Source: Ephemeroptericola cinctiostellae (GTDB lineage Bacteria > Pseudomonadota > Gammaproteobacteria > Burkholderiales > Burkholderiaceae). Taken from it: a DNA stretch of 64,000 nucleotides. Location of the stretch: NCBI RefSeq assembly GCF_003339525.1, contig NZ_CP031124.1, positions 1,798,001 to 1,862,000 of the forward strand, written 5' to 3'. The translations under genes and the position numbers were made by a program. Positions 27,191 to 37,390 of the stretch are shown here, piece by piece (positions within the stretch are counted from its first letter, which is position 1; each line of letters starts with the position of its first letter). Under the pieces are notes generated by a model that was given only the letters and a program-made list of their open reading frames with translations, was not told the DNA's origin and ran no database searches.

Positions 27191-28510
27191 ATGACTACAA
27201 AAGAAATGATCCGCCTGCAAATAGCTGAGTTAGTAGATGAATACGCTCGTTTAGACGCCGCTTCACGCCCTTCCTTTAACGCAGGTGAAACCGTCATTCC
27301 ACCATCAGGCAAATTTATTGATGCTGACGAAATTAAAAACATGGTTGAAGCATCATTGGACGGTTGGTTAACAACAGGGCGTTTTAATGATTTATTTGAA
27401 AAACGTTTGGCTCAGTATATTGGTGTTAAACATGTATTAACCACTAATTCAGGATCCTCCGCGAATTTATTGGCATTTTCAGCCCTCACCTCACCACTTT
27501 TAGGTGAACGCACAATTAAAAAAGGCGATGAAGTCATTGGTGTCGCCGCAGGTTTTCCAACAACGGTCAATCCCATTCTACAATTTGGCGCAGTGCCTGT
27601 GTTCGTTGATATTGATTTGCTGACTTACAATATTGACGTAACTCAAATTGAAGCCGCCATCACGCCCAAAACCAAAGCCATTATGCTTGCGCATACTTTG
27701 GGCAATCCCTACAACTTAGGCGTGATTAAAGATTTATGTACAAAACACAACCTTTGGTTGATTGAAGACTGCTGCGATGCTTTGGGTTCAACCTACCGTG
27801 GTCAAAAAGTAGGCACTTTCGGCGACATCGGCACGCTGAGTTTTTACCCAGCACACCACATCACCATGGGTGAAGGTGGAGCGATTTTCACTAACGACAC
27901 AAACTTAAAGAAAATTTTAGAATCCTATCGTGATTGGGGTCGTGATTGCTACTGCCCTCCTGGTAAAGACAATACGTGCGGTCAGCGTTTTTGCTGGAAA
28001 TTGGGCGACTTACCACAAGGCTATGACCACAAATACATCTACTCGCACCTCGGTTACAATCTGAAAATCACAGACATGCAAGCCGCTTGCGGTTTGGCAC
28101 AAATGGATAAACTCGAAGGCTTTGTACAAAAACGCAAAGAAAATTTTTATTTTTTGAAACAACGGCTTGCAAACTGTTCTGAGTTCTTATTGCTACCAGA
28201 AAAAACACCTGAATCAGATCCATCATGGTTTGGATTCTTAATCACATTGACCGAAAACGCAGGCACAACACGCACCGATCTATTGACCTACTTGGATCAA
28301 TACAAAATTGGAACGCGTTTACTATTCGCAGGTAATTTGACTCGCCAACCCTACATGAAAGGTCAAAACTACCGCGTTCACGGCGAATTGACCAACACCG
28401 AGCGCGTCATGAATGACACTTTCTGGATTGGCGTTCAACCAAGCCTCGGTGAAGAGCAATTGTCTTTTGTGGTTTCAAAAATTGAAGAATACTTTGGCAT
28501 TGGCTTATAA
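27191..28510 (+). CDS. rfbH: CDP-4-keto-6-deoxyglucose-3-dehydrase (E1, PMP and [2Fe-2S])
   Basis: The 439-residue enzyme removes the C3 hydroxyl, the key step to 3,6-dideoxyhexoses. It has the aminotransferase fold, but the PLP lysine is replaced by His in [14 protein letters not shown] (about residue 222), the hallmark of this dehydrase. Cysteines 253, 255, 263 and 268 reproduce the C-x-C-x7-C-x4-C [2Fe-2S] site. It needs an NADH-dependent flavin/iron-sulfur reductase (E3, RfbI/AscD/DdhD) as electron donor, which is not encoded in this window. AAAGGA precedes the ATG. Confidence 0.95.
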   Translation: MTTKEMIRLQIAELVDEYARLDAASRPSFNAGETVIPPSGKFIDADEIKNMVEASLDGWLTTGRFNDLFEKRLAQYIGVKHVLTTNSGSSANLLAFSALTSPLLGERTIKKGDEVIGVAAGFPTTVNPILQFGAVPVFVDIDLLTYNIDVTQIEAAITPKTKAIMLAHTLGNPYNLGVIKDLCTKHNLWLIEDCCDALGSTYRGQKVGTFGDIGTLSFYPAHHITMGEGGAIFTNDTNLKKILESYRDWGRDCYCPPGKDNTCGQRFCWKLGDLPQGYDHKYIYSHLGYNLKITDMQAACGLAQMDKLEGFVQKRKENFYFLKQRLANCSEFLLLPEKTPESDPSWFGFLITLTENAGTTRTDLLTYLDQYKIGTRLLFAGNLTRQPYMKGQNYRVHGELTNTERVMNDTFWIGVQPSLGEEQLSFVVSKIEEYFGIGL

Positions 28511-28513
28511 AAC

Positions 28514-29062
28514 ATGTTACAAAAAATCGAAACCGCTATTGCAGACTGCTATTTGCTCAAACCTAAGAAATTAACCGACAATCGTGGCTATTTCATTAAA
28601 CATTTTCAAAAAGAAATGTTTAATGGGATTGGTTTAGATTTTTGCCCAACCGAAAGCTATTTTTCCATCTCACATCAAGGTGTGTTGCGCGGTTTACATT
28701 TCCAAACACCGCCTTTTGAGCATGGCAAATTGGTCACTTGCATACAAGGTACAGTATTGGATGTGGTCTGCGATCTGCGTATGGGTTCACCCACCTATGG
28801 GAAATGTGCAAGCTTTGAGCTCGGTGAAGAAACTCACGAGTCGGTATTTATCCCAGCAGGTTTAGCGCATGGTTTTTACGTTACAAGCATACAATCAACA
28901 TTGCTGTATAACGTCACCACGTCCTATGCACCCGAATCCGATACAGGCATCGCATGGGACAGCATTCCATTTGACTGGCCTAATCAACAGCCCATCATTT
29001 CGGCACGGGATGCTGCATTTGCTCGTTTAGATGCCTTCAAAAGCCCTTTCACATTTAAATAA
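28514..29062 (+). CDS. RmlC-like NDP-4-keto sugar epimerase
   Basis: The 182-residue cupin matches dTDP-4-dehydrorhamnose 3,5-epimerases: LTDNRGYFIKHF, GVLRGLHFQTPP (catalytic His near residue 61), KLVTCIQGTVLDVVCDLR and VFIPAGLAHGFYV. In a CDP-dideoxyhexose cluster the natural counterpart is the C5 epimerase AscE of ascarylose synthesis, so the substrate is more likely a CDP-3,6-dideoxy-4-keto sugar than a dTDP sugar. It starts 4 bp after rfbH. Confidence 0.82.
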   Translation: MLQKIETAIADCYLLKPKKLTDNRGYFIKHFQKEMFNGIGLDFCPTESYFSISHQGVLRGLHFQTPPFEHGKLVTCIQGTVLDVVCDLRMGSPTYGKCASFELGEETHESVFIPAGLAHGFYVTSIQSTLLYNVTTSYAPESDTGIAWDSIPFDWPNQQPIISARDAAFARLDAFKSPFTFK

Positions 29063-29073
29063 TAAATATATTT

Positions 29074-30018
29074 ATGAGCACTTCAACGTCACAATGCATG
29101 TTGTTAACGGGCGCAACAGGTTATATTGGCTCACAGCTTGCTCATACTTTGGTCAATCTTGGACATGAAGTGCATATTGTGTGTCGCCCAACCGCTCATT
29201 TCAATCTGTTAGAAAACATCATTGATCGGTTATCGGTTCATATAACGAATGGCAGTTTTGATTCAATCAATCACATCATCGCACAAGCCAAACCAAGCCT
29301 TGTGATTCATGTGGCCTCTTTGTTTATTTCTGAACATCAGCCAACTCAAGTTCAAGATTTGATTCGCTCAAATGTCGAGTTCCCAAGTGTTTTACTTGAA
29401 GCCATGAGTCAAAATGGCGTTAAACACTTAATTAATACGAGCACATCTTGGCAGCATTACGACTCGAATAAACCAGACTACTCACCCACAAATTTATATG
29501 CAGCGACCAAACAAGCATTCGAAGACATTCTGCAGTACTACGTTGATGCAAAAAAATTTTCGGCGATCAGTTTGACTATTTTCGATACATTTGGTGCCAA
29601 TGACTCCCGCAAAAAACTCTTTTCGCTATTCGCCTCCGCCACAAACAGTCAAAAACCAATTCAAATGTCCGCAGGCGAGCAATGGATTGACTTGGTATAC
29701 ATTGATGATGTCATGAACGCCTACCTTGAAGCCATCAACTTGGTCACAAGCAATGATGACAACATCAATCACAATAAGCATTTGAAATTCAACATCAAAA
29801 GCAATCTCCCACACACTTTAAAACACATTGCCGAAACTTACGAAAAACTGTCTGGCAAAGCACTTGCAATAGATTGGGGGGCGCGCCCCTATCGCACCAG
29901 AGAAGTGTTTACCCCCTGGCAGGAAAGTCAGGCATTACCCAACTGGTCAGCGAAAGTCAGTCTTGAAGACGGTATTCGCCTCATATTGCAACACAACGCA
30001 TCAAAACATCACTCATAA
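29074..30018 (+). CDS. NAD(P)-dependent sugar reductase/epimerase (extended SDR)
   Basis: The 314-residue protein has the Rossmann motif LLTGATGYIGSQLAHTL at the N-terminus, STS (about 125) and the active-site YAATK (about 142), typical of the epimerase/dehydratase/reductase SDR family. Position after the epimerase suggests the final 4-ketoreductase that fixes the C4 stereochemistry of the dideoxyhexose: AscF-like if ascarylose is made, or an abequose/paratose/tyvelose-type reductase otherwise. The sequence alone does not decide between them. Confidence 0.72.
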   Translation: MSTSTSQCMLLTGATGYIGSQLAHTLVNLGHEVHIVCRPTAHFNLLENIIDRLSVHITNGSFDSINHIIAQAKPSLVIHVASLFISEHQPTQVQDLIRSNVEFPSVLLEAMSQNGVKHLINTSTSWQHYDSNKPDYSPTNLYAATKQAFEDILQYYVDAKKFSAISLTIFDTFGANDSRKKLFSLFASATNSQKPIQMSAGEQWIDLVYIDDVMNAYLEAINLVTSNDDNINHNKHLKFNIKSNLPHTLKHIAETYEKLSGKALAIDWGARPYRTREVFTPWQESQALPNWSAKVSLEDGIRLILQHNASKHHS

Positions 30019-30026
30019 GGCACACC

Positions 30027-30944
30027 ATGAATCAGAAACCATTGGTATCCATCCTCATTCCAACCCATCGACCCGATTTACTCAAGCACTCACTCGCATC
30101 GGCTTTGGCGCAAACGTATGACAATATTGAAATTATCATCAGCGATAACAGTGAAAGCGATGACATCCGACAAATGTGCCTGCAATATCCTCAAATTCGT
30201 TACTATCGCAACCCAAGACCGACCAAAACCGATTTTTGGATGAATGTAGAAAATCCAATGCAACACGCAAAAGGTGAATTCATCAAATACCTCTTTGATG
30301 ACGATTTACTATTTCCAAACTGCATAGAAACCATGATCGGCCAGTTGAATATGCTTGATTCTGAAACGGCAAAAAGCATCTCATTAATATTTAGCTCTCG
30401 TCACGTATTTGATGACCATGGCGTGACTTATGCGCGTTGGTCTCCAAATGCAGACCAGCAACCCGGTGTCATGGACGGCAGTCATGTAATGAAATACATG
30501 CTGACGACCTGTTCGAATCCGATAGGAGAACTCTCCACGGTCATGTTCCATAATTTTTATCACGAACAATGGCAAGACAAAGACCTGTTTCGATATGGCG
30601 ACACAACGGCTGAGTACGGCCTAATCGATGTTGCTCTGTACATGCGTTTACTGGAAAAAGGTAACGCACTGTACTTGCCTTTTGACCTATCTGCATTTAG
30701 ACTCCATCAAAATGGAGCTTCAAATCCAGCGGCCAACCCACTGTTTGTTAACGCAATCACTGATTGGTTTTTCCTGATTCAAGAGGCCAAAAAACGAAGC
30801 CTCTTGGATGCTGAAACCTCAATTCAAGCCTTACAACAATATATGGCAATCGTAAACGTTCATATGGATCGTTACCCTGAGCGGTTAACAGAAGTCAACC
30901 AGCAAGCCGTCTCATTGATTCAATCCATAGAAAACAATAAATAA
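30027..30944 (+). CDS. family 2 glycosyltransferase
   Basis: The 305-residue GT-A enzyme begins PLVSILIPTHRPDLLKHSLASALAQTYDNIEIIISDNS and carries the metal-binding YLFDDDLLFP (DxD-type, residues about 89-93). No membrane segment is seen. It probably attaches the dideoxyhexose, or the next residue, to a lipid-linked O-antigen unit. It is the last gene of the cluster in the window; no flippase, polymerase or ligase is present. Confidence 0.87.
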   Translation: MNQKPLVSILIPTHRPDLLKHSLASALAQTYDNIEIIISDNSESDDIRQMCLQYPQIRYYRNPRPTKTDFWMNVENPMQHAKGEFIKYLFDDDLLFPNCIETMIGQLNMLDSETAKSISLIFSSRHVFDDHGVTYARWSPNADQQPGVMDGSHVMKYMLTTCSNPIGELSTVMFHNFYHEQWQDKDLFRYGDTTAEYGLIDVALYMRLLEKGNALYLPFDLSAFRLHQNGASNPAANPLFVNAITDWFFLIQEAKKRSLLDAETSIQALQQYMAIVNVHMDRYPERLTEVNQQAVSLIQSIENNK

Positions 30945-30976
30945 GGCAGTGCCTCAGCTTAATAAACAACTGCTTT

Positions 30977-31005
30977 TTGACTTTAAGTCATAAACATGTT
31001 ACTAT
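30977..31005 (+). promoter_or_regulatory. promoter of rpsO-pnp
   Basis: TTGACT (30977-30982) and TACTAT (31000-31005) are 17 bp apart, about 75 bp before rpsO. They separate it from the sugar cluster. Confidence 0.65.
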
Positions 31006-31081
31006 CTTCTTTGCTCATTTTGAGCACACGATATGGTGTTAGACCACCGCTATCGCAAGTTTAATTTTATTAGGAATCATC

Positions 31082-31342
31082 ATGTCTATCGTAAAACTCG
31101 ACATCGTTGCACAATACCAACGCGCTCCTGGCGACACAGGCTCACCAGAAGTTCAAGTCGCAATTTTGACTGCACGCATCAATGACTTAACAGGTCACTT
31201 CAAAGCCAATCACAAAGATCACCACTCACGTCGTGGTTTGTTGAAAATGGTCAGCCGCCGTCGTAAATTGTTGGACTACCTCAAACGCAAAGACGCAGAC
31301 GCTTACCGTTCATTGATCGAACGCTTGAGCTTGCGTAAGTAA
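31082..31342 (+). CDS. rpsO: 30S ribosomal protein S15
   Basis: The 86-residue primary rRNA-binding protein of the 30S platform is slightly shorter than the usual 89. It carries [46 protein letters not shown] and the end RLSLRK. It is followed by a terminator and then pnp, the conserved order. In E. coli S15 represses its own translation by binding its leader; the 5' region here was not resolved for that fold. Confidence 0.97.
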   Translation: MSIVKLDIVAQYQRAPGDTGSPEVQVAILTARINDLTGHFKANHKDHHSRRGLLKMVSRRRKLLDYLKRKDADAYRSLIERLSLRK

Positions 31343-31359
31343 TTTGCAACGCTGTTTAG

Positions 31360-31399
31360 AATGCCTGTATCTTACCGATGCAGGCATTTTGCTTTTTTT
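31360..31399 (+). terminator. terminator between rpsO and pnp
   Basis: ATGCCTG (31361-31367) pairs with CAGGCAT (31381-31387), extended by an inner ATC/GAT. It is followed by TTTT-GC-TTTTTTT. Partial read-through into pnp is usual in this arrangement. Confidence 0.85.
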
Positions 31400-31442
31400 A
31401 AGTTAACACCATTCGGCCAAGTATCACCATTAGACAGGTGTT

Positions 31443-31484
31443 ATTCCAAGAACTTTTATGATTTTTCATGAAATTTCTTGGAAT
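31443..31484 (+). promoter_or_regulatory. pnp leader hairpin (candidate RNase III processing site)
   Basis: ATTCCAAGAA (31443-31452) pairs perfectly with TTCTTGGAAT (31475-31484), with further ATGA/TCAT pairing inside. The long stem lies 52 bases before pnp. In E. coli a stem at this place is cut by RNase III and then degraded by PNPase, giving autoregulation; the same role is inferred. Confidence 0.65.
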
Positions 31485-31535
31485 AGCATGTCAACGTGAT
31501 GCAAAGCCAACCCTAATTAATAAAGGAATCACAAC

Positions 31536-33665
31536 ATGACCATGTTCAATAAAGTCACAAAAACTTTCCAATACGGCCAACACACCGTCACCATGGAAAC
31601 AGGTCAAATCGCTCGTCAAGCATCTGGCGCAGTGGTTTTGTCTATGGATGAAACTGTTGTTTTAGCTACAGTTGTGGCGAAAGAACAAGCCAAATCAGGT
31701 CAAGATTTTTTCCCACTGACTGTGGATTACATCGAAAAAGTATATGCTGCTGGCCGCATTCCAGGTGGTTTCTTCCGTCGTGAAGGCCGCCCTTCTGAAA
31801 AAGAAACATTAACCAGCCGTTTAATCGATCGCCCACTGCGCCCTTTATTCCCAGAAGGTTTTTACAATGAAGTGCAAGTGGTTGTTCAAGTCATTTCTTC
31901 TAATCCAGAAGTCAATGCCGACATCCCAGCTTTGCTCGCAGCTTCTGCGGCTTTAGCGGTTTCTGGCATCCCCTTCGCTGGCCCTGTTGGCGCGGCACGC
32001 GTGGGCTACATTGATGGCGAATACATCCTCAACCCAACGTACAGTCAACTCGAAAAGTCACGCATGGACTTGGTGGTTGCAGGCACTGAAGCTGCGGTAT
32101 TGATGGTTGAATCTGAAGCGCAACAATTATCAGAAGAAATCATGTTGGGCGCGGTTGTATACGGCCATGAACAAATGCAAGCAGCGATCGATGCCATTTA
32201 TGAATTGGTTAAAGATGGCGGTAAAGCTGAATGGAACTGGGCTGCACCTGCCAAAAATGAAGCTTTAATTGCTAAAGTATCTGAACTCGCCGCTGCGCCG
32301 ATTGCTGCTGCCTACCAAATTCGCGACAAACAACAACGTACGTCTGCATTGCGTGAAGTCACAACAAGTGTTTCAGCTGCTTTGACTGAAGCAGGCGTTG
32401 AGTTTGATTCGGTTGACTTGGGTAATATGCTGTTCGACCTCGAATCCAATGTTGTTCGTTCACAAATTTTGAGTGGTCAACCCCGTATTGACGGCCGTGA
32501 CACACGCACCGTTCGCCCAATCGAAATCAGCTTAGGCGTTCTGCCACGCACACACGGCTCTGCTTTGTTCACACGCGGTGAAACACAAGCCTTGGTGGTT
32601 GCCACTTTGGGTACAAAAACCGATGAACAAATCGTTGATGCACTCGAAGGCAACAGCCGCGACCGTTTCATGTTGCATTACAATATGTTCCCTGCTGCAA
32701 CAGGTGAAACAGGCCGCGTTGGTTCTCCAAAACGCCGCGAAATTGGCCATGGCCGTTTGGCCAAACGTGCATTGGCAGCGTGCTTGCCAAGTCACGAAGA
32801 TTTCCCTTACACCATCCGTGTGGTGTCTGAAATCACAGAATCAAATGGCTCATCCTCAATGGCTTCGGTCTGCGGTGGCTGCTTGTCTTTGATGGATGCA
32901 GGCGTGCCCATGAAAGCGCACGTGGCGGGTATCGCCATGGGCTTGATCAAAGACGGCGGTAAATTTGCCGTATTGACTGACATCTTGGGCGATGAAGATC
33001 ACCTTGGTGACATGGATTTTAAAGTAGCAGGTACAGTGATTGGCTTGACCGCATTGCAAATGGACATCAAAATCCAAGGCATCACCAAAGAAATCATGCA
33101 AGTTGCATTGGCACAAGCCCGTGAAGGCCGCATGCACATTTTGGGTCAAATGGAAGCCTCGATCGGCGGCGCGCGCACAGAGATGTCATCATACGCACCA
33201 CGCTTGTACACGATGAAAATCAATGCAGACAAAATCCGTGACGTGATTGGCAAAGGCGGCGCAACGATTCGTCAATTGACCGAAGAAACAGGCACCACCA
33301 TTGACATCCAAGAAGACGGCACCATCACCATCGCTTCAAATGACGCTGAAAAAGCCGCTGATGCCCAACGTCGCATCACTGAGTTGACCGCTGAAATTGA
33401 AGTGGGCAAAACTTATGATGGCGTGGTCTTGAAAATTTTGGACTTCGGCGCGATTGTTCAATGCTTCCCAGGCAAAGACGGTTTACTGCACATTTCTCAA
33501 ATCGCTCACGAACGTGTCAACGCCGTGTCTGATTACTTGAAAGAAGGCCAACACGTCAAAGTTAAAGCGACTGAAACGGATGACCGTGGCCGCGTGAAAT
33601 TGTCAATGAAAGCATTGATCGAACGTCCACAATCGCCAGCAGCTGCTCCTGAACAAAGCCAATAA
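31536..33665 (+). CDS. pnp: polynucleotide phosphorylase
   Basis: The 709-residue 3'-5' exoribonuclease has two RNase PH-like domains (about 1-220 and 315-540; [28 protein letters not shown] in the first, [15 protein letters not shown] in the second). A KH domain follows ([22 protein letters not shown], about 557-578), then an S1 domain ([20 protein letters not shown], about 622). It degrades mRNA with phosphate and is a degradosome partner. AAAGGA precedes the ATG at 31536; a second ATG two codons on is equally placed. Confidence 0.97.
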   Translation: MTMFNKVTKTFQYGQHTVTMETGQIARQASGAVVLSMDETVVLATVVAKEQAKSGQDFFPLTVDYIEKVYAAGRIPGGFFRREGRPSEKETLTSRLIDRPLRPLFPEGFYNEVQVVVQVISSNPEVNADIPALLAASAALAVSGIPFAGPVGAARVGYIDGEYILNPTYSQLEKSRMDLVVAGTEAAVLMVESEAQQLSEEIMLGAVVYGHEQMQAAIDAIYELVKDGGKAEWNWAAPAKNEALIAKVSELAAAPIAAAYQIRDKQQRTSALREVTTSVSAALTEAGVEFDSVDLGNMLFDLESNVVRSQILSGQPRIDGRDTRTVRPIEISLGVLPRTHGSALFTRGETQALVVATLGTKTDEQIVDALEGNSRDRFMLHYNMFPAATGETGRVGSPKRREIGHGRLAKRALAACLPSHEDFPYTIRVVSEITESNGSSSMASVCGGCLSLMDAGVPMKAHVAGIAMGLIKDGGKFAVLTDILGDEDHLGDMDFKVAGTVIGLTALQMDIKIQGITKEIMQVALAQAREGRMHILGQMEASIGGARTEMSSYAPRLYTMKINADKIRDVIGKGGATIRQLTEETGTTIDIQEDGTITIASNDAEKAADAQRRITELTAEIEVGKTYDGVVLKILDFGAIVQCFPGKDGLLHISQIAHERVNAVSDYLKEGQHVKVKATETDDRGRVKLSMKALIERPQSPAAAPEQSQ

Positions 33666-33807
33666 AACCATCGTTTGATGCATCAAAAATGTAGCTGACG
33701 ATCAAACCCAGTACAACGTACTGGGTTTTTGGTTCAATCCAAAGATGAATTAAAGCGCATTTTTTACTTGCACAAATGATTGCAACACATTAATTTGAAA
33801 GAACATT

Positions 33808-34158
33808 ATGATTCGCCAACACAACGCACTTGACGTTGAAACACTCCAAGCCATCATCATTGATGCACTTGAAGATGTCAAAGCACAAGACATCACCATC
33901 CTCAATACCGAACAACTGTCGGGTGAGTTTGACCGTGTCATCATCGCCACAGGCAGCAGCAATCGCCAAACACGTGCGCTTGCCAAAAATGTGCATGAAA
34001 AAGTCAAAGCTGGCGGCGGCGACATTCTCGCCACCGAAGGTGAAGACTCTGGTGAGTGGGTATTGGTCGACTGTGCAGACATCATCGTGCATTTGATGCA
34101 AGCACCGATCCGTGCATACTATAACCTCGAAGAACTGTGGGATGGACGTAACGTTTAA
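33808..34158 (+). CDS. rsfS: ribosomal silencing factor RsfS
   Basis: The 116-residue protein matches RsfS/Iojap: LQAIIIDALEDVKAQDITILNT, FDRVIIATGSSNRQTRALA, EGEDSGEWVLVDCADIIVHLM and the ending YYNLEELW. It binds L14 and blocks subunit joining in stationary phase. Its common neighbours nadD, rlmH, maf and rng are not adjacent; rng is 14 kb away on the other strand. A strong terminator follows. Confidence 0.95.
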   Translation: MIRQHNALDVETLQAIIIDALEDVKAQDITILNTEQLSGEFDRVIIATGSSNRQTRALAKNVHEKVKAGGGDILATEGEDSGEWVLVDCADIIVHLMQAPIRAYYNLEELWDGRNV

Positions 34159-34208
34159 TCTCGGAGAAAGTCCAGAGATTGATCTCTCATCATGGATCCC
34201 AAATCCAT

Positions 34209-34244
34209 AAGAAAACAGCAACCCTTTTGAGTTGCTGTTTTCTT
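34209..34244. terminator. terminator after rsfS
   Basis: AAGAAAACAGCAAC (34209-34222) pairs perfectly with GTTGCTGTTTTCTT (34231-34244), with T- and A-rich flanks. It also faces the end of the converging repeat/HAD transcript. Confidence 0.9.
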
Positions 34245-34434
34245 ATTTAATTTTCAAGCCATCTTCAAATAACTTTTCAAATAACTTTTCAAATAACTTT
34301 TCAAATAACTTTTCAAATAACTTTTCAAATAACTTTTCAAATAACTTTTCAAATAACTTTTCAAATAACTTTTCAAATAACTTTTCAAATAACTTTTCAA
34401 ACAATCTTTTCTGGTTTGTCATTGCATCATGCAA
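34243..34434 (-). CDS. possible repeat-encoded peptide (LFEK repeats)
   Basis: An ATG at 34434 overlaps the last codons of the HAD gene and opens a 63-codon frame. Because the repeat unit is 12 bp, it reads as about eleven consecutive Leu-Phe-Glu-Lys tetrapeptides, then DGLKIK. The peptide would be strongly helical and amphipathic. No convincing ribosome site is seen beyond coupling to the HAD stop. The other strand also has an open frame (Ser-Asn-Asn-Phe repeats), so the openness comes from the repeat itself. Confidence 0.2.
   Translation of the reverse strand: MHDAMTNQKRLFEKLFEKLFEKLFEKLFEKLFEKLFEKLFEKLFEKLFEKLFEKLFEDGLKIK
34261..34404. repeat. 12-bp tandem repeat, about 12 copies
   Basis: Ten exact copies of CTTTTCAAATAA run from 34273 to 34392, with a degenerate copy on each side (34261-34272 and 34393-34404). 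There are no spacers, so it is not a CRISPR. It lies between the rsfS terminator and the end of the HAD gene. Perfect copies imply recent expansion by slippage. Confidence 0.95.
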
Positions 34435-35212
34435 GCTCAGACTGGATTTGCCTCACCATTTTTGCCAAACCATCGTGTTGGATGGAGTCAGCCACTCGAT
34501 CAGCAACTTCTTTTAAACGAGGGTGTGCATTGCCCATCGCAATGCCAGTGCCTAAACCTTGCAGCATTTCCATGTCGTTCAGACCATCACCAAATGCATA
34601 TGCCTGCTCAGCATCCATACCCAGATCTTTTAAAACACTTTGACAACCTGTGAGTTTATTGACACCTTTTGGCAAAACATCTACGGCGGTTTGATGCCAA
34701 CGGACATAATCAAATTGTGGGAACATCGCATGCAATTCAGGAATTAATTCCGCATCCAATGATTCATCAAAAAACAACCAACCTTGCAGCACTTCGCTGG
34801 CTTTATAAAAGTCAAAATCAGCATTCACTTTAATTGCAACAGAGTCCATGGGCAGCATGACTTGCTCAGTTTCTGCACTTACATGCCCACCCGCCTCGCC
34901 ATTGATGCCATAAGAATGACCACGCGCCGTCATTTCCACAAACAAAGCCATGAGCGCATCGTGTGCCAATGGCGATTTACCCATGACTTCATCGCCTCGC
35001 AAAATGATTGCACCATTTTGCATGACTGCATATGAAGGCTGTAACTGCATCAAATACGTTTTGGCATGGGCATGGCTTCTGCCTGTCGCTATGGCCACTT
35101 TATGTCCGTTGGCCTTTAAATCGTTGATTGCGCTTAATGCAGACTCAGGAATGCTGTTGGTCTGATGATCAAGTAATGTGTTATCAATGTCGAAAAAAAA
35201 TATTTTAGTCAT
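34427..35212 (-). CDS. Cof-type HAD-superfamily phosphatase
   Basis: The 261-residue protein has the HAD motifs: FFFDIDNTLLD (nucleophile Asp, residues 8-10), VAIATGRSH (motif II), a Lys in LPKGVNKLTG and YAFGDGLNDMEML (motif IV Asp pair). The C2-type cap between about 80 and 185 places it in the Cof/YidA group. Members hydrolyse sugar phosphates or flavin/thiamine phosphates; the substrate cannot be inferred. It ends next to the 12-bp tandem repeat. Confidence 0.9.
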   Translation of the reverse strand: MTKIFFFDIDNTLLDHQTNSIPESALSAINDLKANGHKVAIATGRSHAHAKTYLMQLQPSYAVMQNGAIILRGDEVMGKSPLAHDALMALFVEMTARGHSYGINGEAGGHVSAETEQVMLPMDSVAIKVNADFDFYKASEVLQGWLFFDESLDAELIPELHAMFPQFDYVRWHQTAVDVLPKGVNKLTGCQSVLKDLGMDAEQAYAFGDGLNDMEMLQGLGTGIAMGNAHPRLKEVADRVADSIQHDGLAKMVRQIQSELA

Positions 35213-35332
35213 GGTGTGTCGTGTTCAAAAAGATTCTCACATTATAACCTGAGAGAAAAAGACTTAATAAAATATAATTACACAAAAAATGTATATATAA
35301 TATGCAAAACCAACATGTAATGGACGGCACTC

Positions 35333-36091
35333 ATGAATGAACTTATTTCACCAGCCTTGGGAATTTCTCCTATCTTTTGGCCGACACTGTTACTGATGCT
35401 CATTTATGGCATACGCTACACTGTGTTTACAGGCTTGATGTTCATCATCTGCCGTCCACAATTCAACATCGGTAGAGCACATTTCGTCCCGCAGGCCTCA
35501 TTCAAGACCAGCCATCATGTGCGTCGTGAAATAATGTACTCCTTTTTGACTGTTCTGGTATTTGGGGCAGTGAATGGTATATTGTATGGCACGGGCTGGA
35601 TCCACGCCAGTCAATTGTATTTTCAATTGGCTGATCACAGCATGATATGGTTTTATCTAAGTATTCCTGTCATGCTCATCATTCACGACACCTTGTTTTA
35701 TTGGTTGCACCGTGCAATGCACACACGATTGTTGTTTAATTTGATGCACCGAGTGCACCACCAATCAATTTATCCAACGGCATTCGCAGCATACAGCTTT
35801 CACCCAACTGAAGCCTTGGCAGAAGCCCTGATTGTAGTGATCATCATCTACATGATGCCCTGCCACCCTTTCGCCATATTGGCATTTCAAACAATTTCAA
35901 CGGCCATCAACGCATACGGCCACAGTGGAAGGGAGTTCTATCCCATCGGTACAGATACCCATTGGTTGGGACGTTGGATTAACACATCGACCACCCACGC
36001 TGCTCATCATGTTAAAGGTCGAGGCAATTATGGTTTGTACTTTTTATTGTGGGATCGAATCATGGGAACATTTGAATCCCCTCGCAAGTGA
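35333..36091 (+). CDS. sterol desaturase / fatty acid hydroxylase family membrane enzyme
   Basis: The 252-residue integral membrane di-iron protein has about four to five hydrophobic helices. The histidine boxes are HDTLFYWLHRAMH (about 122-134), HRVHH (about 140-144) and HAAHH (about 223-227). The family hydroxylates or desaturates lipids, sterols or carotenoids using O2. It is an isolated gene ending at a strong bidirectional terminator. The substrate is unknown; modification of ornithine lipids or lipid A acyl chains would be a reasonable bacterial role. Confidence 0.85.
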   Translation: MNELISPALGISPIFWPTLLLMLIYGIRYTVFTGLMFIICRPQFNIGRAHFVPQASFKTSHHVRREIMYSFLTVLVFGAVNGILYGTGWIHASQLYFQLADHSMIWFYLSIPVMLIIHDTLFYWLHRAMHTRLLFNLMHRVHHQSIYPTAFAAYSFHPTEALAEALIVVIIIYMMPCHPFAILAFQTISTAINAYGHSGREFYPIGTDTHWLGRWINTSTTHAAHHVKGRGNYGLYFLLWDRIMGTFESPRK

Positions 36092-36094
36092 TCA

Positions 36095-36127
36095 AAAAAA
36101 ACTCAGGCGCACAGGCCTGAGTTTTTT
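36095..36127. terminator. bidirectional terminator
   Basis: A 13-bp perfect stem (36095-36107 with 36115-36127; core ACTCAGGC/GCCTGAGT) with A and T tracts lies between convergent genes. Confidence 0.9.
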
Positions 36128-36150
36128 CTTTTACAGCAGCACATCAGCCA

Positions 36151-37275
<1,125 letters not shown>

Positions 37276-37390
37276 TTAAAAAGTCGAGCACGACCGTACT
37301 TAATCTATATGCATTTTCCACAATATGAATTTAAGGTAAAAAGGGGTCAGCAAAAGCCGCCCCATTCGACTTTCCCTCTTGACCAATGCC

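Noticed and set aside
30501..30510. GTTCGAATCC resembling a tRNA T-loop
   Set aside because: It is inside the glycosyltransferase coding sequence and no cloverleaf can be built around it. No tRNA gene was found in the window.
34261..34404. Regular repeats resembling a small CRISPR array
   Set aside because: The 12-bp units are strictly tandem with no spacers, and no cas genes are nearby; it is a simple tandem repeat.
34232..34516. Plus-strand frame with Ser-Asn-Asn-Phe repeats as a gene
   Set aside because: It starts inside the rsfS terminator, has no ribosome site, and is open only because the repeat unit is a multiple of three.
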